Shown piece by piece: positions 13,501 through 25,617 of a stretch of DNA of 64,000 nt. A program made the position numbers and the translations under genes. The notes beneath the pieces were generated by a model. That model was not told the origin of the DNA, did no database searches, and saw only the letters and a program-made list of their open reading frames with translations. The stretch comes from Macrotrachela quadricornifera (lineage: Eukaryota; Rotifera; Eurotatoria; Philodinida; Philodinidae). Within the stretch, counting starts at the first letter, position 1. Each line of letters opens with the position of its first letter. Where the stretch lies: contig JAJEKB010000802.1 in NCBI GenBank assembly GCA_022393335.1, positions 114,754-178,753 of the forward strand, read 5' to 3'.

Positions 13501-13978
13501 TATAACGGATGACTTACAATAAATGGCAAAACCTTGAATTTCAGATTTTGATCCTTACAAACATTTTATGAAAATAATGATCCACTATAGTGAAATACAA
13601 AACTTAGAAGTCTAAAGCTTTGCATATAATCCTAAATATACCTAAGCATTACAACAAATACTTAAACTTAAACTGGATTTTTTAGAACAGTCGGTCGAAA
13701 AAACTTTTGGAGTGACCCATGCATTTATGCTATTCAAAATGATTGCATTTTATAAAAAGAATATCATACATTAATCTTATTTTATTCTACTTATAAAATT
13801 TCTGTAAATTAATATTTTTTTTTGTTTAAATTTAAAGAAATAAATTTTTCTATATCTTATTTGTGACTTTAAAAACAAAAAGAACACAAAAGAAAAAAAA
13901 AGAAACGAACAATAAAATAATAAATATGTACATACAAACATATACAAAAGAAAAATGTTCTTTTTTTTTAATTTTATT
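10594..13978. other. Gene-poor intergenic region with a foldback element
   Basis: About 3.4 kb with no gene I can support. Two short open frames (11980-12222 and 12229-12429, +) have AT-driven composition and no motif. The only clear structure is the 405-bp inverted-repeat element at 13317-13721, listed separately. Confidence 0.5.
13317..13721. mobile_element. Foldback/MITE-like element with terminal repeat GGGTCACTCCAAAA
   Basis: The left end CATGGGTCACTCCAAAA matches the reverse complement of the right end TTTTGGAGTGACCCATG with one mismatch. The match continues inward: the left arm (through AATGCTTAGACATATTTATG to TTCTAAGTCTTGTATTTT) pairs imperfectly with the right arm, so most of the 405 bp can fold into one hairpin. 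There is no coding capacity. The terminal sequence resembles Tc1/mariner-type ends, but no TA duplication is certain. Confidence 0.75.
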
Positions 13979-15197
13979 TTACGATCGATTATCTCGACAA
14001 TTTGGACAAAACCATTTTCCTTTTGGTTTTGTTGTTAAATTAACACAATTAAAATGAAACCATTTTATTTCACATGCTTTACTATCGCACAAAATCATTG
14101 AACCATAAGAAAGCTAAAACATAAATAAAATTATTTAATATTTAATTTTTTTGAAATTTACTTGAGAACATAAACAATATGTTGGTTCATCTGATGGTGT
14201 TGATGATGAATCATTATTTAATTTTAATTTTTTATTATTTCCACTAGTTGTATTTTGTATATTTGTATTTGCATTTCTTTGTGTAGTTTTTTTTCTATCA
14301 CGTTGTTGATCATTATTATGTTCAGAATTAATAACACATTTTCTTTTAAGATTTATTGTTGATGTTGATGTATTATTATTTGCTGTTGTTGTTGTTTTAC
14401 GTTTCCATAATGATGTTGTCGATGTTTTTGTTGATAATGAACGTGAATGATTCATTTCTAAATCATATTCATTTTCAGAATCAATTTCATGCGTATTATT
14501 CTCTAATAATGTTGATTGTTGATTTAATGATTCGACTATAATAATAAAAATAAAATAAAGATTATTTTTTTATTTATTTTTATTTTTGTTACGATATTTT
14601 TGATAAGCTATTTTAAGTTTTTTTGATTGTCGTTCAGTAGTATCAAGCATTTGTTGACTTAATTGCATTTTTTTATCACCAATTGCTTTTGCTTGTATTA
14701 AAGTATTAATTAACATTGTTTGAATGTCCGATTGAGATGACTAAATAAATATTATAAAAATAATTTATATAGAATTTAAAAAAAAAAAGATTTTTTTACC
14801 GAATCTTGTTGTTCATCACGTAGCCTATTGACAAGTTCTCGAACACGATTATAAGAATCTATATAATTTAAATAAGAAAAAATATGGTTTTATGTCTTTC
14901 ATTTATTACGAATTTTTCTCATAAATCCTTATTTGAAAAACAAAAAGAATATGTCTTTTATATTTCTAATAATTTTCTTAGAATCTAATTTATTACTAAA
15001 AGATTTAATATTAGAAAAAAAGAAATACTTTGTAAATATATATCAAGTTGACGAATTTGTGATAATTCATTAAAATCAATTCCATTTTCTTGGTAATCAA
15101 TAAATTGTCGCATATATTCGTAAACAGCTGTTTCATTATTTAAAGTATTTGTTTGATTATTTGTTGTTGTTGCTGTTGTTGTTGTTGAAGAAGTCAT
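13979..15197 (-). CDS. ING-family protein with C-terminal PHD finger
   Basis: Five exons on the minus strand (15197-15029, 14858-14800, 14740-14593, 14535-14162, 14113-13979) give 294 residues. ING proteins are histone H3K4me3 readers in acetyltransferase and deacetylase complexes. The N-terminal half is helical ([48 protein letters not shown]), in keeping with the ING dimerisation domain. The middle is Ser/Thr/Asn-rich and basic ([21 protein letters not shown]). The end is a canonical ING PHD finger: [39 protein letters not shown], with the Tyr, Met, Asp and Trp expected to cage trimethyl-lysine. The protein ends just after the finger, so the polybasic tail of some ING proteins is missing. 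Which ING paralogue it represents cannot be said. Its start is 229 bp from the MAP2K start on the opposite strand, so they may share a promoter. Confidence 0.88.
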
Positions 15198-15411
15198 TAT
15201 AGAAAGAAAAATATATATTAAAACTAGTTTCGATTTAATGATAATCGTTGTTTGTCTATACTGAACAAATAAACCAACTTCATTGATGTGATATTTTTTT
15301 TTTAACAAATCAAAAAAAAGAATAGAGGATCGAATACTATAATAACATTGGTTGATTTATTTATATATGATGATTCATTGTCTCTTATACTTGAAATATT
15401 ACATGTCTAAG

Positions 15412-15429
15412 TAATAAATTTTCAGAATG
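15412..15429 (+). promoter_or_regulatory. Splice acceptor one base before MAP2K start codon
   Basis: A T-rich run ending in TTTTCAG lies one base before the ATG at 15427, following AT-rich sequence. This is the look of a spliced-leader trans-splice acceptor or of a short 5' UTR intron. Trans-splicing is known in rotifers, but the sequence alone cannot separate the two. Confidence 0.35.
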
Positions 15430-18400
15430 GCAACCAAAAAGAGCCATGGGAAACCAAAAGGACCACCTAAATGTAACGAAAAAACATTTCTTTAATTAAT
15501 TATATCATTATAATAAATTTAGTTCATATTGAATTTCCAGTACTTAATATTAATGAAACTGTAGTAGGAAATGAACTACCATTTTATAAGTAAATTAATA
15601 AAAATGATTTGATTTTTTTTTTATTATTTTATTATTCTTAGATTATTAGATGTGAGAGAAGAAGCAACATTTAATTATGATGGAGAATCAATAACTATTA
15701 ATGTTGATTCATTAATCGAAATTAGAAAACTTGGACATGGACATTTTGGAAATGTTATGTTAACTGAAATTAAAAATCATCCGAATATAAAAATGGCTGT
15801 AAAAGTGAGTTAGATCAATCTATGAAGAATATTATTGAGGAATATAAATAAATATTCGTTGTTTCTAATTTCTAATTCACGAATTATAACAAGATGAAAG
15901 ACAACAAACTTTCAGATTTTGAATATATTGAGAAGATTGATGATCGATAAGCACGGAAACTTCAACACCAAATAGTTAATTGCACAAAAAAATAAGGAAA
16001 ATATGATGTCTATTTAAAAGACCAGTCAATATATATTCACAAAAAGCATAATTGATACAACTATCTTACAATTAGTAATCGTAATCAAAAGAAACATGAC
16101 AATCAATGTTGGTTATGAATATACATCCGAACATGTTTTTGAGAAGCCATTTTTAATTCTTCAACAGGGCTATTCACGTATGAAGACACGATCAACAACT
16201 GTAAAAACTTCTTGTTGATATATAAAATCTTCATCATATCATTATTATTTTCATTTCTATATATTATCAGTAATAATATCGAAAAACTAGTAACTGAATA
16301 TATACGTGAAGCTGATCATGTAACTTTAGATCTTCATAAACTCGATGAATATCTAACTAATTGTGCTCGTCACCCGTATGAACCCCTAAACATCATTATC
16401 TCTACCATTGTTCATGTCCATCAATCCTACACTAGATCTCATAGGATCTTGTAAGATTTGATCAGCCATAGAATCTGATAGGAATTAATGAAAAGGAATT
16501 TCGTCGGCTAGATGTTTGATCTTGTATAATACTGTAAGACGTGAGGAAAATTGTACGAAAAATCGTGGTGAACGTGTAAATTTTATTTCAGTTCTTAATG
16601 TATAATTCTTTCAAGATCATATTATCTGTACGATCTTGAATTAATCATACATTCAAGAATTAATCCAAGATTCACAGAAATCATGAATTTTCGTACAATT
16701 TTCCTCGAATCTTACAATTTCAAATTAATAGGTTATATATCGCTCTTGTTTATTCTTTGCATGCTGAAATTTCTATGCTCACCGGTCTGGTTTTCATATT
16801 GGGAATACAGGAGTCTTTTTGATTGTAATCACATCCCTAGATACTTTATGAGAATTTTCTATACATTAATTCAATAATGAAAGTAAAAATATTTCTTTGA
16901 TCATTTGAAAACGATTTTATAATTAATAAAGTGTATAAATCATATAAAATCTAGATCATTTTTTCATAAAAAGAAATTAAATATAATTAATATTATTTTA
17001 AATTTATTTTATATTATAATAGCGATTAAATCTCCTTCCAAACATGCATAATGAACATGAATACACAGCTCAAACTGATCTTCGCACACTTCGTACTGTT
17101 GGTCCAGGTTTAAATCCACATGTAACTACATTCTATACAGCAATCGTTGATAATGTTTGTAAAAAAAGAAAACAAAACAAACATATTTTACTGTATTTTA
17201 TTCAATATTTTAAAATAGAATACAAAACAATTATTACTTTGTATGGAAGCATGTGAAACATCAATGGAAAAATTCTATAATACAATGCATAAAATAAAAG
17301 AAACACAATATCTTGATATATTACTTAAACGTATGATTAATCATGTAAGAAATATTTAATCAATAATTTTATTTGTTTATTTTATTTTTAAAATTATTCA
17401 GATTGTTGATGCACTTTTATTTCTTAAATCAAAAAATATTCTTCATCGTGATGTTAAACCATCAAATATTTTAATTAATCAAAATCCTATTATATTTAAA
17501 CTTTGTGATTTTGGTATATGTGGTCAATTAATTGATTCAGCTACACGTACTATGATGAAAGGAACAGAAATTTATTTAGCAGTACGAGAATAATTAATTA
17601 TTTGATTTGAAAATTTTTTTTTTTCATATTTTTAGCCTGAACGAATTGATTCAAATATATCACCTAATGGATATGGTATTCGATCTGATATGTGGGCATT
17701 AGGTCTTTCAATGGTAAAAATGAAAATTCTTTATTTTTTTTGTTAAATTTTATTTATTATAGATTGAAATAGCTACTAATGAGCATCCATTTCGTGGAAT
17801 GCAAGTAACTGGTATTTTGAATAAAATTCTAACATGGAAACCTGAATTATCATCAAATTTATCAACAGATTTAATACAACTTATCATTTGGTTGTAAGTT
17901 ATTATATTAAAATATTTTAATATAATCATTTTATTTGATGATTAAGTGAGAAAATTTATATAAAAATTTTAAGAGATCAAATTGACTAAAATGAAATCGA
18001 TAATTCGATAAAATATTCTATAGTCAAACTAAAATGGTTTATATTTTTTGACATGATATATGATCTATTCTAAATCCGTGATTGAAATTCACTCTTCATC
18101 ATTTGGAATACTTGTCCTATTAAAGTAATTGAGTACAATTTTCGAGTTTTAATAGAATAGCGCATGTACGAAAATTTTTTGATAAGAAAGAAAAGTTTTT
18201 TTCTTACTTCAACTTGGAGTGTAAGTTGGAAAAAATATTAATAATCTAACATCAGACTAAAATAGTGATTCATATAAATTAGTATGGCACACATAATACC
18301 CAACAGCACTTTAGAAATTATGATGAAATTCTTCTAACTGTTATAGTAATATCGCTCGCACTGAGAATACACCTGGAATCTCGTCCTCACCTTACCTACA

Positions 18401-19307
18401 TCCACGCCCTTAAGATACAGTTCAAAGGTCAAGCTTCTCTTTAAGAAGAATCTTTGCTCTTTTATTACAAAATTTTCGACCAGTTTGCACAAAATAGACA
18501 ATGGTCTCAACACTTCATCATTCCGATAAGATATGTCAAGGATCATGTAGAGTAAATTTAATCTTATTTGAGCCATGTAACCTCAAATATTAACTGATCC
18601 TAAAATGATTTAGAATGAAAATGTAAAAAAACTTCTTCAAGTTGACGTCAAACAAATTATATACTTGTATTACTAGATTAAACTTGATAAATTCTTCTGA
18701 CTTATGTCTTTAGTAATCTAGTGAAATGAGAAATATACATAACATTACATGATCAAAAATTTTCTTGCTGAATACTTTCTCTCATGATAGTTGCTAGTTT
18801 ATCTTGAGCGAACTGATTGAATAAATCATTTTCTATTTATAATAGAAAATCTATGTCTTCTCATACGTTTACACATATAAACTTCCCAGAGCATTCTTCT
18901 ATTTTCGGGTTATAACAATGATAATCAATTATAGTGCATACATTTTGAAAAAAAATAAGATAGTTATGATAGATTATATGGATATGTACTCAAATATTAT
19001 TTCTATTGGATAGTAGTTTCACATCCATTGAGATCTATGATGATAACGATTTCTTCAAAAGAAAAAAGTAATTATGAAGATGATTTCCTGTTTTTCTTCG
19101 ATCGCAATATGGTTCTTGAGAAATAATAATCAATATTTTTTTTCTTGTGATTCTTTTAGATTAAAAGTATCAGAAGCAGATCGACCAAAAAAATATGAAG
19201 ATATTTTAGCATCACCTGCTGTACAATCATTACCTTCAGAAATTACAAATGAAGAAGTAGAAATGGTGCAAAATGTTATTAAACATATACCTATAATACT
19301 AGAATAA
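15427..19307 (+). CDS. MAP2K: Divergent MAP kinase kinase, MKK4-like
   Basis: Nine exons (15427-15472, 15541-15589, 15642-15804, 17023-17154, 17219-17344, 17402-17581, 17636-17713, 17763-17893, 19160-19307) give 350 residues. Dual-specificity MAP2Ks phosphorylate MAP kinases in stress and growth cascades. The kinase domain shows a glycine loop LGHGHFGNV, the ATP lysine in MAVK, catalytic loop LHRDVKPSNIL, and LCDFGICGQLIDS, closest to the MKK4 type, then LAPERIDS. The S-x-A-K-T activation segment is replaced by SATRT and the DAGCxPYM stretch by MKGTEIYL, so phospho-regulation may differ. Exon 2 could instead begin at 15523, adding six residues in frame. Introns 15805-17022 and 17894-19159 are over 1.2 kb, far longer than the others; the first holds an inverted-repeat element at 16531-16717. 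AATAAA lies just downstream of the stop, near 19341. Confidence 0.85.
16531..16717. repeat. Inverted-repeat element in MAP2K intron 3
   Basis: The left arm GAGGAAAATTGTACGAAAA (inside 16531-16560) is the exact reverse complement of TTTTCGTACAATTTTCCTC in the right arm, with GTAAGA/TCTTAC at the outer ends. The loop contains further short complementary stretches (ATTCTTTCAAGAT; ATTCAAGAATTAAT). It looks like a small foldback insertion and probably explains part of the intron's excess length. Confidence 0.6.
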
Positions 19308-20542
19308 AATTTCCATATATGTGATATTATTGTATTTTTTGAATAAATAAAATCTCTATTTGTTTTTTATTTTTTTTTATAAAACAATTTTAATAAATAA
19401 AACAAAAGACATATTGAACATTAAAATACATTATATTGGTTTCTAACGCCATCTGTTTTTTTATGATTATTTTATTGGTTTCTAATAATGAAAAAAAAGT
19501 CTCATGCAAAATACTGAATATTTTTTTCATTCTTCTATTTATTTGTTTGTTAGCTTGCATGATACGTATTGTCTGCAATCGTCCGTCTGTTTCTCTCGAT
19601 AATATATTTTCCACTTTCCTTCTCTTTTTTTTTTTCATACGATCAGTCATTCAGTTGAAATAAAGAGTATGTTTGTTTTGCTCTTATCGTTACATTGCAT
19701 AACATTGTTTTCTTTTACTTTTATGTTACTAGCTTCTAGAATACTTTCATATTGACATAGAAAACTATTAGAAAAGATGATTATCACATTTTTTATTAAT
19801 GATTATCAGTGATAGAGAAATAATATCTAGAGATAGACGAGAATAGTTTTCTTTCTTTCAATTTTGTATGGGCATATAGAGAGTTCATTTAGTACACGAA
19901 TTCAGTGCTGATCGCATTTGTATAACATTAGTAAACATGTATAAAATGTTGAAAAAAAAGGAAAAGTATTTCTTTATTACTAATGTACTTGTGAATATTA
20001 TACGATGTATGTGTAATAGGAATTTGGACTATTTTTCTAATGATATATTAATATGAATAAGCGAAGATGAGAGATATGTTTTTGTTTTTTTTTCTCATAA
20101 AGGTATGTAGCGTAAAATTACACACCTGACACATATATATATATATAATATGTAACTTGTATATAAAAGATACTCTTATCATCTATTATACGGGTGTTTT
20201 CAAAAGAAAACTTCGACAAATTTTTTTTTTGTTTGAGATAAAAAATCTTTTTTCGAAGTTTTTTTGAAAACACCTGTATATATAGAGATATATTTCTTCG
20301 TTTAAAGGTAAAATTTTTCTTTTCAACAAAATATATGTGTAAAGGTATTGAATTGAAATAATTTTTTTCTTATGCATGTAACACCATGGATACCGATCAA
20401 TTGGAACAAATCGATATTATTGACAGATGAATATCTGTTTTATTAATTGGCTGATAGAATAAATTATAAACTTATTATATTTAATATTTTCATTATTTTT
20501 AGATTATTGTTGTTGGTTTTTTTTGTATTAAGTTTCTTATTT
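19308..20542. other. Intergenic spacer with small TA-flanked inverted repeat
   Basis: About 1.2 kb between MAP2K and the GH13 gene. Apart from the MAP2K 3' end and the 86-bp element at 20191-20276 only low-complexity T-rich frames occur. A short ATG frame at 20386-20430 (MDTDQLEQIDIIDR) ends in a stop and lacks a donor, so it is not taken as the GH13 start. Confidence 0.5.
20191..20276. mobile_element. 86-bp mariner-style MITE with TA flanks
   Basis: Left end CGGGTGTTTTCAAAA pairs with right end TTTTGAAAACACCTG; inner AACTTCG pairs with CGAAGTT. A TA dinucleotide flanks both sides, as expected for Tc1/mariner-type insertion. There is no coding capacity. Confidence 0.65.
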
Positions 20543-23500
20543 ATGGCTCCATTTACATTTACACTCTTTGCCCCTTACAATAAACAAGCAGCATTACGAG
20601 TTTGTTTTTTATATTTATTTTTTGAAAATATTTTTTGAAAATATTTTTATAGTTAAAAAATGCTAGTGTTCGAATGTTCGGTGTTGATATTAGTAAGAGA
20701 AAAAAATTATCGAAAAATATAATTTTAATAAATTCTATAAAAATTTTAGTTATGGAAAAAGATGAATCTGATGGTTATTTTCGAGCAACTGTAGATTTAG
20801 CTGATGGAATTTTTCATTATCAATTTAAAAGTATTTTTATATTTTGTAATAAAAAATAAGAAAATTTTTTATTATAAATAGTTCAAACAAAATCTTGGTT
20901 TGAACAAGAACCAGAACCTGCATTACCTAATGATGATGATGATGAATTTAAAGAAATGAGTAAGTATAAAGTTTTTTTAATCATATCTATTATGTTTGTT
21001 ATTATCCACAGATAATAATAAAAAAAATTTTCAAGGTTTGCATGTGGTAAAAATTAAAATGAATCTTATTCGAATTTGTTTTCTTTTGATATAAATTTTA
21101 TATTGTTTTTTTTTGCATATATATATTCCAATGAGAGTAGTTTAAAAGAAATTTTTATTTTTATTTATTTTTGTTTTATAGCTCCAGCGGAAAAACAAGA
21201 AAAAGCTGAAGCTCATGCTAAACTTATTGATGAAATTCGAGAACGAAATCGACAACGTGAACAAGAAGCAACATTTACTGAAATTTGGTATACTTTTGTT
21301 GATCCATACGCAACTGATGTTGATGAACGTGGCACTGGTAAATAAAATTTTGTTTTAGAATTATTTATAATTCAAAAATTATATTTATACTAATTGACAA
21401 GCAATTCTATTGTTCATCATTCTCGTTTGACAGCTATAGTATTAATAGAAACTGTCTACTCATCTTGTTTCATAATCAAGATGATGATTGAAAGTGAATC
21501 ATGAATAGTCATAAAATTGTCATTAAAAATTGAGAAATAAAAAATAGTTACTTGAAATTAGTTATATTTGTGATACAAAATTTTTTAAATAAATTCAAAT
21601 TCATGTCTTAGACAAATGTTGTAATTTTTTGATCGTATAAAAAATTCATTTGAATTGAAAGCAAAAATATAATCCTTGTGTATCCAAAGATCGAAGCAAT
21701 ATTTTTTATTGCTGGAAGTTCTAGCATTCAATAATTTTTGCCCCTTATAATACAACTTTTGTTAGAAGTTGTTCAGTATATGATACGTCCCAAAACATGA
21801 CACCACACATAGACTAACAACACATTCACAGTTTGTTTTTTTCCTGCTTCGAGCTACAAGTCGTATGGTTACAGAGAGCAACGTTTTCAGCTACTGTCCA
21901 AGCTTTTCACATATGAAAGAGATTAATCTATCGACAGATGCGCAGATGTCTATATTGATAGTCTTCTTCATCTCTCTCATTTTTGAACAGCAAAGTTTTC
22001 CATCAACGGGAGGCGTTAAAAGTACTGAATTAAAAATGTCTTTGTTGCAAAAGTTTCAACGCTTCTAGTCTTATTCTTTTTATAAATAGAAAAAGCTCTT
22101 GAGATAGAACTGGGAAATTGCTCTTTGTGTCCAATCGGATAATTGTATTTACGGAAAAATGTCATTGTCACACCCACAGAAGCCGAAGCGAGAATCTAGA
22201 CCAAAATGATTTTTTATATCTAAGTAATTTTTTCATTGTATTATTTATATATATTGATTAACAAGATTGTTGAATCCATTCTTAAATTTACGAGCAAAAG
22301 AATCGAAAGTTTTCACAAAAAAATATTGATTATAACTGATATCAAATTTTTTTTACATAACTATGAAGAGTTCGGTTATTATATAAATTAATAATTCAAT
22401 TAATACATTTTTTTAACAAATTTATTTAATTTAGATGATGCACATAAAGCTGTTGGTATATTAACAATAAAAAATGGAAAACGTATTATTGGTATATATA
22501 AATTTAGTTTTGAAAATATGTTTTTAGTAAATTTGTTTGTTTCTTTTTATTAGATGAATATGAATGGAAATATGATAATTGTTTTTTACCACCTGATGAA
22601 GAACTTGTTATATATGAAATACATGTTGGTGATTTTTCTGGTGGTTTTGATGATCCAAATGCTCGTGGTACATTTACTAATGTAAAAAACAAAATTGAAT
22701 ATTTAAAAGAACTTGGTGTTAATGCTAGTACTGATTATTATTATTTTTATTAATAAAAATAAACGAATATATTTTTCTTATTTAGTTGAACTTATGCCAA
22801 TCAAAGAATATCCTGGTAAGAAAAAGATTTATTTTATATAAATAATTATATATTTAATTTATAGGAAATCATTCTTGGTAAAAATTCCTTTTCTATTTAT
22901 ATTTATTAATAATTATTTTATTTTTTAAATAATTAATTATTATTCTAGGGGGTATGTTTTATTTATTTTATTATCTATAAATATTTATATATATTAAAAT
23001 ATACTTTAGATATAATCCACGATATTATTTTGCTATTGAAACAAGTTATGGTACAACGGGTGATCTAAAAGAAATGATTGATGAATTACATAAACATGGT
23101 ATTCGAGTTATTTTAGATGGTGTAAGTAAATTTAGTTATATTAATTAATTTTTGTATAACATTATTCATATATTTAGGTGTATAATCATTCAGATTCATC
23201 ATCACCATTAACACAAATTGATCATGATTATTGGTATCATCATAATCCAAAAGATGTAACTAGTAAGAAATCGATGTTTTCATTGGTTTTAAGTAGAGAA
23301 ATGATAAGAAAATAGAATCACACAAAATATAGCCTATAATGAGTAATAAAGTAGAGTTTATTGAGCAATTAAGTTGTGCCATGACTAGAAATATGCGAAA
23401 TCATGTGTTTTTTTAGTGCCAGTACTCTTTTTGATTCCGACTTAGAAAAAATTATTTTTGAATTTATTCGCATTAAATATAAAAAATATCTTAAATAATT

Positions 23501-25617
23501 GCTTAGATTCATATGGTTTATAATATATTTCGCTAAAAATCATAGAAAATTTAACTGAGATTTTCCATTGTAATTCGAAGAATTTTTTTGCTCTTAGTCT
23601 CAATTTTGTCTTTGCACAATCTTTCTATCTGAAAGGGGAGAGCAATGAGCTAGCTTCCCATTATTGGATGTATCTGTGAAAATTTTCTGATTGATTATTT
23701 GCCGAATTCTTTTTGTAGTCTTCAACATCTGATACGTTCATCAGACAAACTTAATTTAGTCAAGTCGGTAGTTTGTTTGTAGTTTCGTCTGAATCCCCTT
23801 CACGGTCTATGGTTCTATTACACAAGGTCGACAGAAAGACTGTAGCTTCGACTAACCGTCACAGATAGACTAGAGTTTATCAGTTCGTAAGATTTTGCCT
23901 TTAGGTCTATTAATAGTTAATCAGATTTCAATCAAGAAGAGCACGGATCTTTTTGACATAGGAAAAATTGTCTACTGTTTTTACCTTGAGTAATTTTCTG
24001 TTAAGCAGTCTTCTTCTCTATTCAACTGTATCCGTAAAAAATTTTCGCACGTATCATTTCTATAAACTATCAAAAGTCTTACTCGATATATAAGACTTAC
24101 TATTCATGATATAAATTTCATTATTTTTTAGTGTCATGGGGCCCTGAATGGAATTATAGTACGTAAATTATTTAATAAAAATGCTTTTTTTTTTAATAAG
24201 AAATATGTTTTTATTGATTAGATTTTTATGATCCTAAATATAACATTTGGCCAGCTCGTAAATTTATTGGTGATTCAATTCGTTATATGGTAGAAGAATT
24301 TCATATTGATGGTATTCGTTTTGATGCTGCTCGACAAATTCAAAATTTTGATTTTCTTCATTGGGTTGTTAAAGAAGCTAAAAAAGCAGCTGGTCCTAAA
24401 CCATTTTATTGTGTAGCAGAATTTTTACCTGATGAACCTTGTATAACAAATATTGATGGTCCTATGGATGGATGTAATAATATATATTAATTTTTTTTTT
24501 ACATTGAAAAAAGAAATTTTTCTTTAGGTTGGCATGATAGTTTTTATTGGACATTACGTGACTTAATACTGCATGATAATGCTGATATTGGTAGATTAAA
24601 AGCTGGCATCGATTGTCGACAACAAGGATTTTTAGGTGTAACAAATGTAGTTAATTATATTGGAAATCATGATCATGATCGAATGCTTATTGAATTAGGT
24701 AAATAAAATAATTGATTAATTTAATTTTAAAGAATACAATAATAATAATAATAATATGAAATATTATATTTAGGTAAAGACCAAGGTATTTTTGGTGAAG
24801 AAGCATTTAAACGTGTTCGTCTTGGTGTTGTTCTTCAAATGACAAGTATCGGTATTCCAATGATTTGGATGGGTGAAGAAATTGGAGAGTAAGATTTTTC
24901 TTTTTCATAAAGATAAATAAATAAACATTTTGTTTAGATATAAAGAAAAAACAATTGGTATGGCTAAAATAGATTGGTCATTAATTTCTGATCGTGAAGA
25001 TAATTCTAATCAAATAAATAAAACATTATTAGGATATTATCGTGGTTTAGTTCAACTACGTAAAGGCAATAAAGCATTTTTTTCAACAAATCTTGATTTT
25101 ATTCATGAAGATCATGATGCTAAAGTCTTAGCTTATCAACGATGGTAATAAAAAAATGAAACGCAAAAAAAATTTAATATTTACAATTATTTTTTTTCTC
25201 TTTATTAGGTCTGATTTTGGTGAACGTGTTGTTGTTGTTGTTAATCTCTCTGGAGCTTTTCATGGTAAATATATGAGATATTTCTTTTTTTTTTTAATCA
25301 GTAAAAAAAATCTTCAATTTTATATAGCACAGTATCGTGTACCAAATATGCCGGCAAATGGTTGGTGGCATGAATGGACTTTTAATTATGATGTTAAAGT
25401 TGATAATAATGAACTACATTTTGATATAGCTGAACGTGAAGCAAAAATTCTTGTTTGGCGTGGTGATAGTTGGCAACCACCAGCATCTGAACCACAACCA
25501 GTAGATAAATCACAACCTGCTGAAAATTCAAATACGACTACTAAAGAACAACAACATACGGATCCTTCAACAAATCAAAATCCTGAACAAACTCAATCTG
25601 AAGTATCATCACAGTAA
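20543..25617 (+). CDS. GH13 alpha-amylase/branching-type glucan enzyme, probably of non-animal origin
   Basis: Nineteen exons give 667 residues: 20543-20599, 20653-20692, 20750-20830, 20882-20959, 21182-21337, 22435-22491, 22554-22727, 22786-22815, 22865-22877, 22949-22951, 23010-23121, 23178-23262, 24132-24158, 24222-24473, 24528-24698, 24774-24888, 24938-25144, 25209-25264, 25328-25617. The start MAPFTFTLFAPYNKQAAL is the beginning of an E-set/CBM48-like domain. The GH13 barrel follows: YEIHVGDFSGGF, region I ILDGVYNHS, region II GIRFDAARQI (nucleophile Asp), region III CVAEFLPDEP (acid Glu), region IV IGNHDHDR (transition-state Asp), then MIWMGEEIGEYK. The C-terminal beta domain ends in WRGDSW, followed by a Pro/Gln/Ser/Thr-rich tail. 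It acts on alpha-1,4-glucans; hydrolysis or branching cannot be decided here. The regions differ from animal glycogen branching enzyme (RFDGVTSML type) and look prokaryote-like. Introns 21338-22434 and 23263-24131 are long. Confidence 0.85.
22865..22951 (+). other. Consecutive 13-nt and 3-nt micro-exons in the GH13 gene
   Basis: Exon 22865-22877 (13 nt) completes a Gly codon and encodes Asn-His-Ser plus two bases of Trp. Exon 22949-22951 (ggg, between TATTCTAG and GTATGT) supplies the last base of Trp and two of Gly. The next exon starts at 23010 with the last base of that Gly. Skipping the ggg exon would join TG to A and create a TGA stop, so it is required by the frame and by the conserved HSWGYNPRYYFAIE motif. 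Confidence 0.75.

Noticed and set aside
18334..18576. 80-codon minus-strand frame in MAP2K intron 8
   Set aside because: It is open and has plausible residues, but no recognisable domain and no support from splice sites.
20386..20430. ATG frame MDTDQLEQIDIIDR as a GH13 start
   Set aside because: It ends in a stop with no donor; the ATG at 20543 begins directly in the E-set-like domain and gives an exact frame.
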